Below are positions 1 to 11,869 of a DNA stretch of 56,012 nucleotides, in pieces. A program made the position numbers and the translations under genes. The notes beneath the pieces were generated by a model. The model saw only the letters and a program-made list of their open reading frames with translations, ran no database searches and was not told the origin of the DNA. Position 1 is the first letter of the stretch. Each line of letters opens with the position of its first letter. This stretch comes from Glomus cerebriforme. Lineage: Eukaryota > Glomeromycota > Glomeromycetes > Glomerales > Glomeraceae. The stretch covers positions 72,731 through 128,742 of the forward strand of contig QKYT01000133.1 of the NCBI GenBank assembly GCA_003550305.1, written 5' to 3'.

Positions 1-90
1 GATGTATAGCAGATTTTCCGCATTTTGGGTACCCGATATATATAAGATATCTGTAAGATATCTGTAAGATAGATTAGTTTTTGACCAGTG
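1..90 (+). mobile_element. Right end of a Tc1/mariner-type MITE, cut by the window edge
   Basis: The block ends in TTTTTGACCAGTG followed by TA, so its reverse complement starts CACTGGTCAAAA after a TA, which is how Tc1/mariner termini and TA target sites look. The same sequence, including the GGGTACC core and the ATATCTGTAAG repeats, recurs as both arms of the palindromic element at 15440-15996. Only one arm is inside the window. The terminus is seen directly; the family name is inferred from the terminus and TA. Confidence 0.6.
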
Positions 91-92
91 TA

Positions 93-1320
93 TAAAAATA
101 CTTTATTTTAATATTTGTTTTTAATTATTAATTTTATTTAATAATAAATATGATTATTTTGATTAGTAAATTACTGTTTAAAATGTAATGTAATTTTTCA
201 TATAAGATAAAAATTTTTTTAAAAATATTGAAAACTCTTTATAACTTTACTAAATATCTTTCAAAAACATTTATTATTTATTTATTATAAACATATATAA
301 AGATACTAGCTGTAAATAATAATTTCTTTTGAAAGTAGCATTGTAAGGTTGTGTGAATTATTACAGTAAATTAATATACATTCTATATTAAATATTTGGT
401 TTTTTCAACCAAATATATTCTGTTTGTGTTTTTTAATTAGAGTAATTAGAGTAATTTCTTATAATTTCTTATAATTTCATAATTTTTGCAGAAATTATAG
501 TAGTTCTTATTCATTTATATTATAGTTATACAAAAAATTTTGCCATATAATTTATATTTAAAATAATAATTGTACACCCTTTTTTTAATAATAAAAAATA
601 TGATATTACAATACTTCAGTTATTTTTTTTTACAATTATCTAAAATATTACAGTAGTTATATTTGATTAAGTTAAACTTTTATTACTTTTAAATATAATG
701 ATAATTATATATATAAAAGAAAACAGATAATTTGTTTAGTACAGTTAATATATGAACTATTTTAGAATTTAAAATATTAAAAAATAACATAATATATGGA
801 ATAATTTAGTTAAAAATACCTATATAAAAGTTATACAATTGTAAATAAAAGGCAGAAAAAATAATAATTTTTATGATAAACCGATAAACCTTATGTACAA
901 TTTTATTATACTAAAATTTATTAATTAAAAGTATTTTATATATTATTTATTTATCAGTCTTATTAAAAACAGACTTTTTAATTTATTTTAAAAATTAACA
1001 GTTAATTGATGGCATGTTCCAGAGTTAAAAAAGACCCGAGCTAAACGCCAAGATTAGAAAATCACGTGGGAATGAAAAAATTATTTTAAACTATATTCAT
1101 GTGAAAAAACGTTACATAACAAGGAATTCACATCATTCACTTAAAGGACAATACACCACGGTAAGTAAAAAATCGGAATGAACTTATTATTACGAAATGA
1201 TCTTTAATTAGTAAATTATATCAGATATATAATATCACAATTTGATAGATAAATAAAATAGAACAAAGTCAGTATTAAAAAATAATAAATAATCTATCTA
1301 TCGATTAGTTTTCTTCAAAA
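93..1320. other. AT-rich intergenic DNA downstream of TPP2
   Basis: No coding sequence is visible. Most of it is A/T low complexity. Bases 1010-1180 are less AT-biased, hold a CACGTG box near 1063 and end in a strong donor-like ACG/GTAAGT at about 1162 on the plus strand. This could be a non-coding exon running toward the TPP2 3' end, but no ORF supports it. No canonical AATAAA is visible on the minus strand just after the TPP2 stop. Confidence 0.5.
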
Positions 1321-4300
1321 TTAAAATGGTGCATAACCACCCGGAGGTATTCTAATGAACTTCATTTTTCTTTCATAATTTTCCCAAATAATAAATCCAG
1401 CATCTCTGTATAATTCAATCTTTATTCCTAATGCTTTTTCATAATTTTTTAAATTATCGTTAGTAAGACTAGTTTCAGTTAAATATTTATTAAGAGCTTT
1501 AAGTGCATTTCCATATCGGTTTGCACGACGTTCACGAATAATGTAAATAAGTAAATTCTTAAAATCTGAAATTGGTGGTGTAGCATCCCACCATTGCGTG
1601 AGTGCTTTATAAGTTTCTTCAAACTGTGTTGCTGCGATATTTGATGATGATGTGAAATCACTTGCAAGAACCGCCAATGCTTGAGCTTTTGCGCGTAAAG
1701 CTGATATAACTGCCTTCTTTTTTTCATCATTCTCTTTCTTTTTCTTTTTAGCTGCTTCGTTAATACTTCCTTCTTGTTTAATTCCATAGTATTGTGCTAG
1801 TTCTGTTAAATCAATTTTCTTTAATATTTCATCTGCAACTTCCAAAACTTTATTAGCAGTTTCAGGAGATAGGATTTCGCTGGCGGTGTCAGATTCTAAT
1901 AGTAAATCTAATTTAGCTAAGAAGACTGGCAAATGTGTTGGATGATTATTTTCAAGCTCCGCAAGTAATTCAGCGCGGTGTGTAGATTCTGCCGGAAATT
2001 TTTTCAAATGCGTAATTTTTAGATCACGAATAGTTTCTGTTAAATCTTCTACTGCTTTATCTTCTTTTGTTTTCTCGGGTTTAGGAGCTTTATCAAATTC
2101 ACTACTAGTAATTCCCTTACCACTTTCTTCACCACCATTTGGAGTGAGTTCCTTGGGTTTATTAGGGGCAGGCGGAATTACCAAATTGACCAAATATTGA
2201 CCACCATCAATTCTATTTGAATTTATAAAGTTAAGCTTTCCAATCAACAAATCACCAGGCTTAGCTTCCTTAGGATAAGTAGAATAATCGGTTGGTGATC
2301 CGATAAAATATGCTTTTCTAGAATCTTTTTCCAAAAAACTTTTACTAACGGTTGATTTGTTGGATGTAAAAACTTCAGACAATTGATTATATACTTCAAG
2401 AGAAACCTTTTTCGAAAGGTTAAATTCCAAAAAGCATGGTGTATTGTTTAATTTTTCCAAAATTTCTTGAGAATGATGACGTACTTGGACTCGAATAACA
2501 TAATCTCCTTTAAGTTCTAACTTTATATTCTTTGCATAAATATCAAGATAACCGAGAACTTTTTTATTAGGATCGTAAACTATTATGTTAAAAATATAAA
2601 AATATAATATTTTACTAAATTATTTTCTTATTTTTTTTTTTTTTTTAAAAAAAAAAATTAATCTCACCAATTGCGAAGAAATCTTCAAAATAAGAATCAT
2701 ATAATAAATCAAAGAAAGCAGGAAACTTTGGTGTAACGGTCGTATTCTTTTCAGTTGTACTAAACTTATAAGTTAGAAAAAGACCATATACTCTTCGAGA
2801 ATTTGGGAGAACATCACGATCAGGACTTAGTGGTTTCAATGAGTATTCAGCTGGACGCAAAGGCTTACTAAGAACATCTAATATAAATAAATAATAATAG
2901 AATATATATATATAATGACAAACCAAACACTATTATGTAAAAAAAAATATCATTGGCAAATATTACCTAATGAAATTGAAGGATTGATTTCATCTTCTCT
3001 TCGAACTGGCGCTACAACATCTACTCGAGTGAATGCATCACCGCCATTCACACATACGGTATCACCATTATTAGTGGCAACTTGAATACCATGGAAAACA
3101 AATTCTAACGAAACAGTATGATTTCCCAGACTTGACCAAAATTGAGCCAAACAAACCTAACAATATTAAATATATAAAATTATTTCGAAATGTTAAATAA
3201 TTCACTTTGAATTTCAAATAGTGCTATATACCTACCTCTAAGGTTACTCCACCGTAAACAGCAAATCGTTTTTTCTCAACTTGCTCTTCTCCGTTACCAT
3301 CACCATAACTACCTTGACCAAGAGAGAAATAATATTCACGTTCATGTTTTGTGAATCTTTTTTGTGGCAATAATTGAATCATATGTAACCATAAACGTGC
3401 TGGTGAGGTGGCCTGACTTGTAGAAAACTTGAGGGTCAAATCTAAATAATACAATAAAAAAAAAACAAATTAAAATGATATAATATAAATTTAAACCATG
3501 AAATATATATATATATATACCAGCAAATGTTGCACCGTTAGGAACCTTTATAAATCGTCTTTCGATATGACCAGGACCAAAAGATAAATTGTCGAAGGTC
3601 ACCTTAGAATTAGATAAAATAATGGGTCTGGTAACAGTAACAGGTACTCTAAACAAAGGTCCACGATCTGGACACGTTGTATCATAACCCTATATGAAAT
3701 ACATAATTTAAATTAATATAAGGACAATTATTAATTATACAGAATAAATGTTAATTATATATACTCACTTGGACTTCAGAATAATAAAATCCGCCAGGAT
3801 TCAATTGTGTTGGATCAACTTTAACATCAAAAGCTCTCCCTAAAAAAAAAAAAAAAAAATATGGAATATCATACAATAAATCTACCATCATTTATTTATT
3901 TCAATTAATATTTACCTTGACTACCCAATAGCAAGAAATCTGGAGAACGAACCCAAGGTTGTGTACTAACTAACGCTAATCGTGTTTCAAATTCAAATTT
4001 CTTTGAATTATTTTCTCCTGATGTTGGTTCAATTTCTTTCATAAACTTTGGTTTAATATATACATTAAATAATTGCACACTCGAAGTCTCACTCTCTTCT
4101 CTCAAGTAAATACCACGATTTTTTAATAGCTTATTGGGTATTTCAACCTATATTTTCAATAGCGAAAATAAATATAAATTTTCAATTATTCCTACAATTA
4201 TTTAAAGTGTGTTGTCCATCTACAAAAATCTCTTCTTTGGTAAAATTTACCTCAAATACAACGTCTTGATCCTCTCGATCATAATAAGTATTAAGATAAT

Positions 4301-6716
4301 CCCATGTTTTTTGTACTTGAAGTAGCCCTACTCCAAAATTTTCATTAATTGATTTACCACTATTTGAAATTGCATTTTTAATCCTGAATGGTGTATACGG
4401 TTTGCTCTCAGCTTTGAGTCCAGACAAAAGCAATGCAATACATCCTGTCGCGTTAGGGGAAGACCTAGAAAACCCAAAAATTTTATAGTAATTAATCTCA
4501 AAAAGAAAAAAAAATAAATAGAATAAAATATACGAATGTATATATCAAAATATGATTAATGACATTGACATTACATTGATGTACCATTCATTAACGTAGA
4601 CTTTGTTAAACTATATGTGGGGGTTGATGTTATAGCACTATAAATTAAATGTAAATTTTTAGAAAAATAATAAACAATAATTATAATCAAGTGTAATATA
4701 TTATAATTACCTTCCAGGGGCATATGTTGTAATACCAATATCACCGTCAGTGCAAGGGCCCTGAGAACTCCAAGTGTAGGCCCTTTCAGGTACGGATTCA
4801 AGAAGTGCGTATTCAGCTTGAACCATTGAATGACTGACATAAGCACCAACACCAATGACATCTAAAATGGGTTTTCGATGTGTTATAAAATAATATTTTA
4901 AAGAAAAAGATACTTTCCCAAATATTGCTTACCACTTGTTGTACCACCAGGTGACCCAGTTGTGCTCAAAGCAGGTCCATTATTTCCTGCACTACTCACG
5001 AAAATGCATCCATATTTACCGATCACTTCATCACGAATTAATTCAATAAAATGGCCATAATTTGGAATAGCACTTGCTTCACCATAACTCATATTTGCGA
5101 GATCGCATTTTGTTTCAACAAGTGCAATAGCAGCTCTTGCCAATCCTGCACCTGTTTCCATACTTCCTAAACGAGTGTCACCAATTTTAAGAGAAATAAT
5201 CTATTTATCATTTTTTATTGATTTTTAGAATTTAGTTTGTAATTCGTTACAAAAATCGTGTAAATAAATTTAATATAATCATACCTGCGCACCCGGAGCC
5301 ACCTAAAGATTGAGAACATAACAAGTTTTAACAAAATAATTATTATTTCGGAATATTAATTAACCTAAGTATTTTTTTTTTTTTTAATATTAAATACCCC
5401 ATTAAGTGCTGGCTCTTCAGGATGATACGCTGCAGTAATTGCAGCTACGTGAGTTCCATGAGAGCCGGCTGGCGTGACAATACTAATGAAATATATAATG
5501 ATATAATAAGAATTTAAATATACATGATTACAAGAATTAAAATAAGAGTATTACCTGACAATGTTACCTTCATCATAAATATTAACTGAGAAACTAAGCA
5601 AATCTTCTTTACTAAATGTATGATATTGCAATTCTTTACGATAATCAGTTAAAAGTTGTGCACCTAATTTATTTTACAAATTAAACACATTTAATTCTGT
5701 AAGGAATGGTATGCAAGATTTTTCATCGATAATTCACCTCGCAAGTCGCAACTTTCATCCACATCAACTACAACCCTCCAATCGGTACCATCATGGAATA
5801 CCACAACATCCAAAATTATACCAGGATCATCATAATTCTTTAATGCATCTTTAAGAACTTCAATCCTAGCTTCAAGATCGGTTTTAATAGCAATATCAGA
5901 TTCTGTTGGCGTCAATGAAGAAGGATGTGCTTCCTCCCAAGCGGCAAGTTTTTGCTGTACTTCAACAAGAAGTTGATGATGCTCAGACTCAAATTTTTCA
6001 CGACGTTCCTAAATTTACGAGTAAATTATTAAACCTTATTTATCTAGTAAAAATAAATAAATAATAAACAACCTTTGTTAATCTGTTAATCAATTCTTTT
6101 GGGAATAATTCGTAAGCTCTTTTTATGCCAACATGAAATTCCCCAGAAGGATTATCCCAAGTTGGATCAATAATGAGTTTTCGGCCTGATAGCCCTTCTA
6201 TAGTATGCAAGGTTTCCTTCGAATCTTTCTCCGTACTTGGTTTCACGATCGTTTTTGTAATAACATCACCTAATAATAGCATCTCACAAGTTAATAAGGA
6301 ATCACGTATAATTAAAATAGAATATATGAAAACTCAATAAATACCGGATCCTGTACAATCAATTATATCGATAATTTTTGACTTCCCTTCAGTAGTTTTC
6401 TTAATGTAAAGTTTTATTATTAATTCATTTGAGTCTAAATTATGATCAAGTATAAAACTTTTGAGATCTTACTTGCAGACCTACTGCACCAGGATCAACA
6501 CCAGTGTCCAATATAGCAATTACAGTTCCACGACCATCATATTCAGGATATTTTTTTAGAAAAGCAGCTGCTTCAGTTTCCTACATATATTATAGATCAG
6601 ATTTACTAATGTTTTTTGTGAAACCGCATGACATAACTAATAAGCTAACTGACCTCTTTGGGAAGTAGACCAAATATAGGAAACTTAGGTATTGGTTTCG
6701 ATGTTTTAATAGTCAT
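1321..6716 (-). CDS. TPP2: Tripeptidyl-peptidase II, 19 exons, apparently intact
   Basis: TPP2 is a very large cytosolic subtilisin-type exopeptidase that removes tripeptides from the N-termini of peptides, mostly downstream of the proteasome. The exons are 6716-6654, 6580-6473, 6399-6345, 6269-6073, 6008-5738, 5663-5555, 5482-5398, 5302-5285, 5200-4933, 4861-4711, 4637-4575, 4464-4251, 4147-3916, 3839-3769, 3689-3521, 3441-3236, 3156-2967, 2877-2668 and 2579-1321. They sum to 3939 nt, giving 1312 residues plus TAA, close to animal TPP2 (about 1250). All 18 introns are GT-AG and 64-110 nt long. The catalytic triad is Asp46 (ILDTGVDPG), His276 (GSHGTHVA) and Ser462 (NGTSMSSPN), with oxyanion Asn375 (SSAGNNGP). 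An in-frame TGA 42 nt upstream with no other ATG fixes the start. The C-terminal half matches the long TPP2 assembly region and ends in a PPGGYAPF tail. No frame breaks were found. Confidence 0.96.
5285..5302 (-). other. TPP2: 18-nt micro-exon of TPP2 (VAPGAQ)
   Basis: Exon 8 is only six codons long and encodes VAPGAQ. It is flanked by TTTAG on one side and GTATGA on the other, with introns of 95 and 84 nt. The motif continues directly from ...ALNG in exon 7 into [10 protein letters not shown] in exon 9, as in other TPP2 proteins. Skipping it would keep the frame but delete a conserved loop near the active site. Confidence 0.9.
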
Positions 6717-8437
6717 GTTAGTTTCTTGATCAATTATTTTAGTTTCGAAGTTTCAATGAAATCAAGCATTATGAAAAATATCGATGGTTGAAAACAATAA
6801 AATATGAGAAAAAAAATTTAGAATAATAAGCAAAATTTTTAAAAAGAATATTTGACACCATAAATGCGTTAAAAACATTCGTATTATTTACGACAGAATC
6901 ATAAACTCTATCATTCCAAATCCATTATATATATATATATAAATGTATATAAAAACTCACTTTTCTTCCGATACGTATAACTAAATATTTATAATAGAAT
7001 TTGATCAAGAAGCGTATTCACTCATATAACATAACATATATATTTATAAGAAAGTATCTTACTTTTTCGTAAAGAATCCTATAGCAACGTAACGACTTTG
7101 ATGATATCTTTGGGACCGATTTTTATTACACAACAAATTATTTGTAATGTTTATGGTGGTCAATGAAATATGCCGACCCCTTCTTTTAAATGCAAATAAA
7201 TTAACAAAAAAATCAATCATTCCACACCTTTTCTCAGGGTCATATAATTATTGGCAAAGATACCGTCAAATCCAATAGAAAAATATTTGTCCAATAACTT
7301 TAAAAAAAATTTTTTTCGGGTTGGAAAAAAAAAAAAAAAAAGCAGGACAAAATGAATTTTGTACAAAAATTAGACCTCCATTCGGTTTAATTACAATCTT
7401 TATTTGGAAATGTAATGAGATTTGTCTAAACAAATGAGTAATTTATTATCAAAATCGGCTTAGTATGAAAAACAATCTATACAATCATCAAAAATGCACG
7501 TTGAGTTACGTCGCAGTAGTGAACAGTTTTGGCCAGCATTACGTGACGATGACAGGAAGATGCCAATTTTGCGTGTTGCATACAAAACGCTTTTATGACT
7601 CCTGAAAATTCAAATCAACAATAAATTTGAGATTGCTGTCGTTCTATTATATTACTATATGAACCATTTTTGATCTCAAGGACATCCAAGAAATTTTATA
7701 TAAATAAAAATAATAATGCTTTGAATTTATCATTTTGTCTGGAAATTACTTACCTATCGCTATTGCTTCGGTTATAATGATTATGAGAATCACGTAAAGT
7801 TAAAAATGACTGATTATAAAAAGGGATCTAGAGAATTTTCAGTTTGTAAAAATTGGCTTGTTTCGTTGTGCAGCTGAAGATGGTTTGTTAAAATTTGAAA
7901 TAATTGACGATTTTCCATTTTATTTCAAAATCAGAAAAATCGCATGATGTATAGGAAGGACCACAAACAAGATAAAAAAACCGATGTGAAACAATTATTC
8001 CTTTTTTTTAGATACGAAAAATTTTAACTTATTTAATAGAATTTTTTGCCTTGTACCACCAAATTCACAAAGAACCCATTACAGATAAGAAAGATTTATT
8101 AATGAAACATCTCACCTTAATTCTTTGACTTTAGATCTCAACAACCATTATTATATTCAAATTTCAATTTATTTACTGTCAACACAAACCCACAAACTGG
8201 TCCGATTTTGTTTCTAATAAAAATTTCAATCTTAATTTTATTAAGTCTATAGAACCCACGAATGTATGTGGAGTATATTATAAATTAAGCTTTTAAAAAT
8301 TTTATTATTAATTTAATTTAAAAATAAATCAGTCTTATTTATTTATTCAAATAGCAAAAACTTACCACCAAACCTTCTAAAAGAAAGGCTGAAGAACACC
8401 CTAAGAATCTAAGAAAAAAATCCAGAAATCTTCTGCT
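6717..8437. other. TPP2 upstream region, no supported gene
   Basis: This stretch holds the TPP2 promoter and 5' leader on the minus strand; no clear TATA box stands out. Between 7495 and 7560 it has several TGACG/ACGTGACG-like boxes and a 34-codon plus-strand ORF with unusually mixed base composition. Around 7819-7948 a plus-strand frame of about 43 codons (ending ...FKIRKIA) looks like an exon remnant. Neither is good enough to call a gene. Confidence 0.4.
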
Positions 8438-9127
8438 ATGCTTAATGACACAACTAATAATAATAAAATTTCAGTTATTGGTGAAGCCTCTATAATAATT
8501 GATTCTGACAAAAAACGTAAAATGAATGATGAATCTGAAAAACAATCTATTAGATGTTCTGCACAAATCATGAATGATAAACAAAAATGGGTTGACTATC
8601 AAAGAGAAGGAAAAGGATTAATGATAATATCAATAATAAAGTGAAATCGGATAAGACTAGTACTTCTACTGGTATTGGGTCGATCTGGGTTATGTGATCC
8701 AACCTGACCTAAAAATTCAAATTGAGTTTAATAATTTTTATGTCCCGGTGACCTGCATAATCTGACCTGATTGACCTGAGTTATTGAACAATTATTAATT
8801 AATTATAATAAATGAATGATAATAAAGCTTCATAATATTACAAATTTACCAAATCTATTATAATTTCATTCAGACTTTATTTTTGCAACTTATAATACTC
8901 AAAAAATGTTGGTCGCTCAATTTTTTTCCTTAAAAATTTGGGTTTAAACCCAGGGTATCCGGATTGAATCATACTCGGGTCAGGTTTGGGATCTTGACTT
9001 TTTTATTTGGGTCAAATCAGATATACCTTTAAAATCTGACCTGACAAGATCCAATAGGAATACTAAATAAGACTCCAAAGAGATGTAGAGAAATAATTGT
9101 AAGGATGAATTGCAAGAAATAAAATTT
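8438..9127 (+). pseudogene. Basic/acidic coding fragment interrupted by an hAT-type MITE
   Basis: A reading frame from the ATG at 8438 encodes a charged peptide (MLNDTTNNNK..., then DKKRKMNDESEKQ) of unknown function. At the A-run near 8612 a one-base shift leads into a second frame (NDNINNKVKSDKT). If the MITE at 8658-9065 and one copy of its target duplication are removed, this second frame continues as PKRCREIIVRMNCKK and ends at a TAA near 9125. The protein is not recognised. The continuation across the insertion supports a once-coding sequence broken by the transposon. Confidence 0.4.
8658..9065. mobile_element. hAT-type MITE, 408 bp, with GACCTG-rich interior
   Basis: The left end reads TAGTACTTCTACTGG and the right end is its imperfect inverse, CCTATTGG-like, finishing ...GGAATACTA. 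Flanking octamers are GATAAGAC (8650-8657) and AATAAGAC (9066-9073), 7 of 8 identical, which fits the 8-bp duplication of hAT elements. The interior has no ORF. It carries many short direct and inverted copies of CTGACC/GGTCAG around a central AT-rich stretch. It inserted into the coding fragment described at this position. Confidence 0.65.
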
Positions 9128-10660
9128 CAAAAGGATGAAATGCAAAAAAAATGAGGAAACCTTGTAAGAACAAAGATCACATGTCAATCAAGATAATGTT
9201 ATGTCATAAAAAAAACTACAGCAAAGGTTTCTGAAAGACTTTCAATAAAATAAACTTAAATTAATCATAATTTCATAAATTTAGAATTTGATTTACTTGG
9301 TTCAGAATTATTTATGTTATTAACAATGGAATTACCATTAGTAATAAAGTATTTCTGAAAATAATAAAGTTGCTCATATCATGCAATTTGTGATAGAATC
9401 AAATTTATAAAATCAAAATTTGTAAAAAAAAAGCAGGATATAATTACATAACTTCTTACTATAAATATTTTATTTCACTTTATTTGTTATTGCTTTCTAA
9501 CATTACTTTCTTCACTTGGATATTCTGGCAATATAGTTTGAAAAAATAATAGTGTGTGAATTTGCTATTCACATCAAATTTTTACCTTCATGTGATTTTG
9601 GATATCCTCAGCATAGGGATTCTTAAAATTTTCAAAAGTAATTTTTCAATCAAAAATTTTTGGATGATTATTTTTATATCAATTTTAATCATATGACATC
9701 AAATAGTTAAAACAATTAGTTTTGATGAATATTAAAAAAAATAAACATGTGATATATTCTTAATTCCAGTTAGATCATGGAAATATGGCTAACTTAAAGT
9801 TAATTCTGGTCAAAATCAAAATAAATTGAAATCAGTTTTTAGTTAAATTGAAAGAAATTTTTACAGGTCCTTACTTTAGCATCACAACGTCATTATTAAA
9901 AAAATTCTGGCACATGATCATAACAAATAATTTATCAGATATCATATACCCAAGCTTTTTTGATACACTTTAAGATTTTACACTTCATATCATTCCATTA
10001 TAATAGATTAGCAAGTCCATAACCTCATTATTGTAATAATTTTTTATACAATCAAATGCTACTTCAAATAATTAAATTAGTAACTTTTTTTATTTAAATA
10101 GTAATATTATAAAGGTTATGCCAATTATGCTTGTAAAATAAATCTTTTATACTATTAGATAAAATTAATTTTTCATTAATAAAATAATAATCTTTACTAT
10201 CCTTTAATATATTGAAAAATTGCAAGCAAATTTGTACACAATTTTCAACATTGTTTAACTATTTATATACATAAAATTTTATTAATTAACCTAAATTTTT
10301 TTTTGTTTTTTACATTGAAAACACTATAATAAAATATATTATCCCTTAAACTGTATTGTAGGCAAATTTGTCTGCAATTTCTAAATTCAAACGATTGACA
10401 TTATAATTTTTTTTAATTTTAATCAGATCATCATATAATTTTGCAAATATATTGATTTACATTTTGGCTATAAAAATATAGTAGTTTAGTCTTGCCAATT
10501 ATTTAAAATTAAGTCATAAATAAATATACAAATTGGTGTTTTGAAGTTTTAGAATATTAAATAAAATTTTTTTGACAAACTTTTTTTTATTTTCTTTTCA
10601 TTTTTTACTATAAAAACTATATAAGAGAAATATGAATATGACTTGTATATTGCAGAATTT
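9128..10660. other. AT-rich DNA without recognisable genes
   Basis: No ORF of note and no RNA gene were seen. The part around 10240-10390 resembles a unit of the 350-bp tandem repeat found at 11.9-12.8 kb (shared ACATAAAATTTTATTAATTA segment), so it may be an outlying copy. Confidence 0.5.
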
Positions 10661-10891
10661 TCATGAAATATTTCATTATCAGATAATACTAATGATAAAA
10701 ATGATATAGATAATGAAAATAATGATAATAATATTAATGAAAATGATGAAACTGAAGAAAATATTAGAGATAGAGGTAAAGGCTAGGGATGGTTAGGTCA
10801 GTCCTGGTCCGGTCCTGGTCCTGGGACCTATAAGTCCTATTGAACGGACCTGCGGACCAGGTCCTGTTAGGACCAGTCCTGGACCTGGTCC

Positions 10892-11026
10892 NNNNNNNNN
10901 NNNNNNNNNNNNNNNNNNNNNNNNNNNNNNNNNNNNNNNNNNNNNNNNNNNNNNNNNNNNNNNNNNNNNNNNNNNNNNNNNNNNNNNNNNNNNNNNNNNN
11001 NNNNNNNNNNNNNNNNNNNNNNNNNN
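10892..11026. other. Assembly gap of 135 N inside the MITE
   Basis: The gap directly precedes a long inverted repeat and follows a GGTCC-word block, both of which are hard to assemble. Any ORF drawn across it is meaningless. Confidence 0.95.
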
Positions 11027-11096
11027 AGTTGCGGTATCGCGATTCACTTTTTTATATTGATTTTATATAAAAAAAGTGAATCGCAATATCGCAACT
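11027..11096. repeat. 70-bp hairpin with 31-bp arms
   Basis: AGTTGCGGTATCGCGATTC... on the left is mirrored by ...GAATCGCAATATCGCAACT on the right around a short TGATTTT loop, with about two mismatches in 31 bp. A more decayed version follows to about 11150 (TTGCAATATTGTAGTGC). Confidence 0.85.
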
Positions 11097-11869
11097 CATT
11101 TTTTAATATGATTTTAATGATATAAAAATTGTATTGCAATATTGTAGTGCATTTTTTATAATTTATTATTATTTAAAATCAAATTTACAGCAAACTATAC
11201 ATATATAATTTAAGCATAATATAATTTTATATAGATNTCTTATAACTTACATATTTAATGTTTGATTTCTATCTAANATATATTGATACTTTATTGGCTA
11301 GGACTTTTAGGACCTGGTCCACTTCTAGTCCAAAATTTGGACTTAAAGATCTGCAGACCAGGTCCTAGGACCAGGTCTTTAGGTCCAGGACCTAGGACTT
11401 TACCATCCCTAGTAAAGGCAGAGATAGAGATAGAGATAGAAGTAAAGGTAGAAGCAGAGATAGTAATAGAGAAAGAGGTCATAGTCATGATAATAATCAA
11501 ATAGAACAAATACAACTTTCATCTCCACCTTTTTTTAATACTTTTCAACATTCTAAACCTTTATACGAATTTGCAATCACTTTACCTAATAAACTCCTTT
11601 TACCATTACCATATTTAATTTTTTATCTTTTTTTTTTCTTTTAAACAAATAAAAATTATTGTCAAAAATATATATTAAAATTTTAAATTATTTTATTTTA
11701 TAAAATTCACATTATACTTTTATCATAAATTTTGTTTTATTATAGTTCTATATGAAGTTAAAAATATGATATATAAGTTTAAAAAGTTCAAATAATAAAA
11801 GTTTTTTCTTATGACAAATTCTAAATAATACATTAAGATTTAATATAGCTACACTTAAAACTCAATGAG

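Larger units (their letters stand above)
10784..11411. mobile_element. Ac-like hAT MITE, 628 bp including an assembly gap
   Basis: Termini are TAGGGATGG and CCATCCCTA, close to the well-known Ac/Ds ends. The flanking octamers GTAAAGGC at 10776-10783 and 11412-11419 are identical, the hallmark of hAT insertion. The outer 100 bp on each side are dense in GGTCC/GGACC palindromic words such as GGACCTGGTCC. The middle holds a 135-base run of N and then a long perfect-looking hairpin. No transposase is encoded, so movement would need help in trans. Confidence 0.8.
10667..11644 (+). pseudogene. Arg/Asp-rich (RD/SR-like) exon split by an Ac-like MITE
   Basis: On the plus strand an open frame from 10667 first encodes an Asn/Asp-rich stretch (SLSDNTNDKNDIDN...) and then turns into IRDRGKG. 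The MITE at 10784-11411 interrupts it inside GTAAAGGC. After the second copy of that octamer the same frame resumes as RDRDRDRSKGRSRD, then HSHDNNQIEQIQ, and runs to a TAA at 11642. Removing the element and one duplication restores one uninterrupted frame. Alternating Arg-Asp and Arg-Ser is typical of RNA-processing proteins, but no folded domain is present, so the function is unknown. Acceptor-like TGCAG (10654) or TATCAG (10681) may begin the exon. It is broken unless the element is spliced out. Confidence 0.5.

Noticed and set aside
1479..1787. 102-codon minus-strand ORF inside the last TPP2 exon
   Set aside because: Wrong-frame shadow of the TPP2 coding exon with a Lys/Gln/His-only composition.
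4182..4250. Coding continuation [12 protein letters not shown] after TPP2 exon 12
   Set aside because: It lies past a GAG/GTAAAT donor; joining GAG to the exon at 4147 keeps phase and the conserved NRGIYL motif, so this stretch is intron.
10793..11070. ORFs crossing the N run
   Set aside because: They are drawn through unknown bases and consist of Gly-Pro repeats from GGTCC words.
11291..11515. 74-codon minus-strand ORF over the RD-rich exon
   Set aside because: Antisense shadow of Arg/Asp codons (Ser/Ile/Thr repeats); the plus frame continues across the MITE.
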